NCBI GenBank assembly: GCA_023436495.1
Contig: JAEZIT010000015.1
Coordinates: 1-50,606, forward strand
Reading direction: 5' to 3'
DNA: 50,606 bases
Source of the DNA: Acidobacteriota bacterium
Lineage (GTDB): Bacteria; Acidobacteriota; Blastocatellia; Pyrinomonadales; Pyrinomonadaceae
The notes below the pieces were generated by a model. The model did no database searches, had not been told where the DNA came from, and worked only from the letters and a program-made list of their open reading frames with translations. The number at the start of each line of letters is the position of its first letter. Within the stretch, counting starts at the first letter, position 1. This document shows, one piece after another, positions 48,092-50,606 of the stretch. Position numbers and translations under genes: made by a program.

Positions 48092-50606
48092 ATGTTTTAC
48101 GAACTCCATACACGCTCGGCGTTCAGCTTTTTATCTTCGGGTTCCCTGCCCGAGGAATATCCCGTACGTGCGGCCGAACTCGGCATAGCAGGCATCGGGA
48201 TGCTCGACCGCGACACGGTTTCCGGCGCGGTGCGCTTTAATCTCGAAGCAAAGCAGCAGGGCATTAAGGCAATGGTCGGCTCCGAGATCACGATGGACGA
48301 CGGCAGCCTCTTGCCGCTGATCCCGATGAACCTGCGCGGATATCAAAACCTCTGCCGTCTGATCACCACCGTCAAGCTCCGTTCGAAAAAGGGCGAGCAT
48401 GCCGCAACAAGAAAGGACATCGAAGAGCATTCGAGCGGCCTGTTGTGCATCACGGGCGGCGCGGACGGCATTCTGCACAGGAGTATAAAGGAGCGCAAAG
48501 GCCAGGAAACCCTTGCATGGCTCAATTACGTCTTCGAAAAACGCCTGTATGTCGAATTGCAGCGTCACCATCTTCCGTACGAAGAAAACGTGAACCAGGC
48601 GCTGCTCGGCCTTGCTCATAAATTCCGACTTCCCTATTTCGCCAGCAACGGCGCGTATTACGCACGCGAGCGCGACCGTGAGTTGTTCGACGTTTTTACC
48701 TGCATCAAAAACCACTGCACGATCGAAGAGGCAGGCCGGCTGATATCCGAGAACAGCGAGCGTTATTTGAAATCCAGGGAGCAGATGCTGTTCCAGTTCG
48801 AAGACTATCGACACGCGGTCGAGCGCACTGCTGAGATCGCCGCGCGGATCGATTTTTCGATGGACGAACTGGGCTACACATTCCCGGATTATCCCGTGCC
48901 GCCGGGTGAAACGATGGATTCTTTCCTGAGAAAGCACACGGAAAAAGGCGCGATCGGGCGGTACGGCAGCCTTACGCCGAAGGTTCAGGCGAAGCTTGAC
49001 CATGAGCTGAACCTGATCGCCAAATTGAAGCTTGCCGGATATTTTCTTCTCGTTTGGGACATATCGGAATTCTGCCGTTCGCAGCGGATACTCTCGCAGG
49101 GACGCGGTTCCGCGGCAAATTCGGTCGTGTGTTATGCATTGGGGATAACGGCCGTCGATCCGATCGAAGCGGACCTGCTGTTCGAGCGTTTTCTTTCCGA
49201 AGAGCGCACGGAATATCCCGATATCGACATCGATCTGCCGTCTGGCGACGACCGCGAAATGGTCATCCAGCACGTCTATAAAAAATACGGCGAGCGCGGT
49301 GCCGGCATGACGGCAAACGTGATCACGTATCGCGGAAAATCTGCCGCGCGAGAGGTGGGCAAGGTCTTCGGTTTCGACGAACAAGAGGTCGGCAGGCTCG
49401 CAAAACTGATGCCGCATTACGGCACGCACACCGAAGAGGAATTGATCGGGCAGTTTACCGAAGCCGGCTTTGACCCGAGGGACGATCTTCGTTTTGCTAA
49501 ATATATGGAGATGTATGCTCGCGCACTCGATTTTCCGCGGCATCTCGGCCAGCATTCCGGCGGAATGGTCATAAGCCTAGGCCGCCTCGACGGCGTTGTC
49601 CCGCTCGAGCCCGCATCGATGGAAAACCGCAATATCATCCAGTGGGACAAGGACGATTGTGAACAGCTCGGGATCGTAAAGGTCGATCTGCTCGGCCTCG
49701 GGATGATGGCGGTCATCCGCGACACGCTGACGCTGATCAGCGACCACCGCGGCGAAAAGGTCGATCTGGCTCACATTCCAAAGGACGACAAGCTCGTCTA
49801 TAAAACCCTGCAGAACGCCGACACGGTCGGGATGTTTCAGGTCGAAAGCCGCGCCCAGATAAATTTCCTGCCGCGTTCGCGGCCCGAGAATTTTTACGAC
49901 CTCGTCGTGCAGGTTGCGATCATACGTCCCGGCCCGATCGTCGGCAAAATGCTGAGCGGCTACATCGCACGCCGCCAGGGCAAGGAGCCCGTCGATTACA
50001 TGCACCCGTCATTCGAGCCCATCCTGAAACGCACTTTGGGCGTGCCGCTGTTCCAGGAGCAGCTGCTGCGGATGGCGATGGTGATCGCGGGATTCACCGG
50101 CGGCGAAGCGGAAGAACTGCGCCGCGCGCTCGGGTTCAAACGCGCCGATAAACGGCTTGCCAAGATCGAAAAACGCCTGCGTTCCGGAATGGCTGACAAA
50201 AACATCGAGCCCGAGGTACAAGACAAGATCGTCGCCAGCATCATGGCTTTTGCCAACTACGGCTTTCCGGAATCGCACGCGGCGAGCTTCGCCCTGCTGA
50301 CATACGCGTCCGCCTATTTGAAGGTGCATTACCTTGCCGAATTTACCACCGCGATGCTGAACAATTACCCGCTCGGGTTTTACGCTCCGGCAACTCTGAT
50401 AAAGGACGCACAGCGCCACGGGCTGCATTTCAATGCGATCGATATCAACTATTCCGATCATCTCTTTAAGATCGAGGACGGCCGCGTCCGCATCGGGCTA
50501 AAATACGTAAAAGGCCTGCGGCAGGAAGTGGCCGAAGCGATCGTTGCGGGCAGAGAATCTGGCCTCAGCTGCGGAACAGCGTCAGAGTTTAGCCCCAGGT
50601 GGAGCG
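48092..50606 (+). CDS. dnaE2: Error-prone DNA polymerase III alpha subunit DnaE2 (ImuC), 3' end missing
   Basis: An open frame of 838 codons that starts at the ATG right after the imuB stop and runs off the window. The PHP domain starts with YELHTRSAFSFLSSGSLPEEYPVRAAELG. The catalytic aspartates are in PDIDIDLPSGDDREMV, after SQGRGSAANSVVCYALG. Further DnaE2 blocks are HLGQHSGGMVIS, VKVDLLGLGMM, RPGPIVGKM and VPLFQEQLLRMAM. It copies past lesions with ImuA and ImuB. Near codon 824 (about 50561) the family pattern stops and the DNA resembles a repeat rather than the expected PF-type motif, so the gene may be interrupted or the contig may end in a repeat. Confidence 0.93.
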   Translation, partial: MFYELHTRSAFSFLSSGSLPEEYPVRAAELGIAGIGMLDRDTVSGAVRFNLEAKQQGIKAMVGSEITMDDGSLLPLIPMNLRGYQNLCRLITTVKLRSKKGEHAATRKDIEEHSSGLLCITGGADGILHRSIKERKGQETLAWLNYVFEKRLYVELQRHHLPYEENVNQALLGLAHKFRLPYFASNGAYYARERDRELFDVFTCIKNHCTIEEAGRLISENSERYLKSREQMLFQFEDYRHAVERTAEIAARIDFSMDELGYTFPDYPVPPGETMDSFLRKHTEKGAIGRYGSLTPKVQAKLDHELNLIAKLKLAGYFLLVWDISEFCRSQRILSQGRGSAANSVVCYALGITAVDPIEADLLFERFLSEERTEYPDIDIDLPSGDDREMVIQHVYKKYGERGAGMTANVITYRGKSAAREVGKVFGFDEQEVGRLAKLMPHYGTHTEEELIGQFTEAGFDPRDDLRFAKYMEMYARALDFPRHLGQHSGGMVISLGRLDGVVPLEPASMENRNIIQWDKDDCEQLGIVKVDLLGLGMMAVIRDTLTLISDHRGEKVDLAHIPKDDKLVYKTLQNADTVGMFQVESRAQINFLPRSRPENFYDLVVQVAIIRPGPIVGKMLSGYIARRQGKEPVDYMHPSFEPILKRTLGVPLFQEQLLRMAMVIAGFTGGEAEELRRALGFKRADKRLAKIEKRLRSGMADKNIEPEVQDKIVASIMAFANYGFPESHAASFALLTYASAYLKVHYLAEFTTAMLNNYPLGFYAPATLIKDAQRHGLHFNAIDINYSDHLFKIEDGRVRIGLKYVKGLRQEVAEAIVAGRESGLSCGTASEFSPRWS
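50561..50606. repeat. Probable dispersed repeat at the right edge, inside dnaE2
   Basis: After GRESG the frame encodes LSCGTASEFSPRWS, unlike any DnaE2. The DNA there (CTCAGCTGCGGAACAG, then TTTAGCCCCAGGTGGAGC) has the look of the intergenic palindromic repeats found in some Acidobacteria and Planctomycetes genomes, of which only one arm would be present. I infer that the contig ends in, or is broken by, this repeat. No second copy was seen in the window. Confidence 0.45.

Noticed and set aside
48131..49555. 474-codon open frame antisense to dnaE2
   Set aside because: The plus strand here encodes clear DnaE2 motifs; the antisense frame is a by-product of GC-rich codon bias.
1..50606. CRISPR arrays, insertion sequences, phage genes and tRNA genes
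   Set aside because: No regularly spaced direct repeats, transposase or integrase genes, or tRNA T-loop patterns in a plausible context were seen in the window.

Overview
The window reads as a GC-rich Gram-negative bacterial chromosome segment. I infer a member of the Acidobacteriota (Blastocatellia-like). The grounds are an ECF sigma factor of the Sigma-70_ECF/TIGR02999 type beside a membrane Ser/Thr kinase with TolB-like and TPR regions, a CarD regulator, a carboxypeptidase-regulatory/TonB receptor, an imuA-imuB-dnaE2 cassette, and clusters of short GGGCTAAAGCCC-type palindromes. No rRNA, tRNA or marker gene is present to fix the taxonomy. No phage, insertion sequence, CRISPR array or tRNA was seen. 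Both ends lie in repeat-like DNA and the last gene is open at the right edge, so the window may be a whole contig bounded by repeats.

Layout: 1-776 is gene-free and carries a large imperfect inverted repeat and six short hairpins. 777-3348 holds a fatty acid desaturase and a two-component pair. 3312-5554 (minus) holds a predicted nuclease-domain protein and an SGNH hydrolase. 5690-8663 (plus) is a tight operon of lipoprotein, hotdog thioesterase and ABC exporter. 8720-11208 holds a 3D-domain cell-wall protein, a PilZ-like protein and a saccharopine dehydrogenase-like enzyme. 11582-15666 holds a penicillin acylase-family enzyme, an ECF sigma factor and a membrane protein. 15667-20053 is a compact minus-strand operon (SnoaL-like, pyrE, ASCH, truA, DUF952, uppS, class V aminotransferase), most of whose genes overlap by 1-23 bases. 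20103-21866 holds a DEDDh exonuclease, queF and a CarD regulator.

21989-24358 (minus) is sixA followed by a PhoB/PhoR-type pair with Pho-box-like direct repeats in front. 24623-27264 is a LytS/LytTR pair, followed by a ZnuD-like TonB receptor, a dienelactone hydrolase, a secreted protein of unknown function, a HipA-like kinase with a DUF3037 partner, and a membrane protein. 33269-38212 (minus) is a signalling operon: membrane PAS histidine kinase, single-domain receiver, and REC-PAS-GGDEF-EAL protein. After an 861-base gene-free stretch come the ECF sigma and kinase pair, malQ, an OlsB-like N-acyltransferase, an NRDE protein with a small membrane protein, and the imuA-imuB-dnaE2 mutagenesis operon, whose dnaE2 runs off the window.

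Most of the DNA is ordinary housekeeping and signalling. The most interesting points are: an ECF sigma factor that lacks the acidic DAED motif in region 2 but has threonines there and sits beside a kinase (possible phosphorylation-controlled sigma); an 18-bp two-part hairpin that places the imuA start codon in its loop; a 43-residue insertion in the nucleotide-binding domain of the ABC exporter; an orphan terminator suggesting a small RNA near 38.7 kb; and an apparent repeat invading the 3' part of dnaE2.
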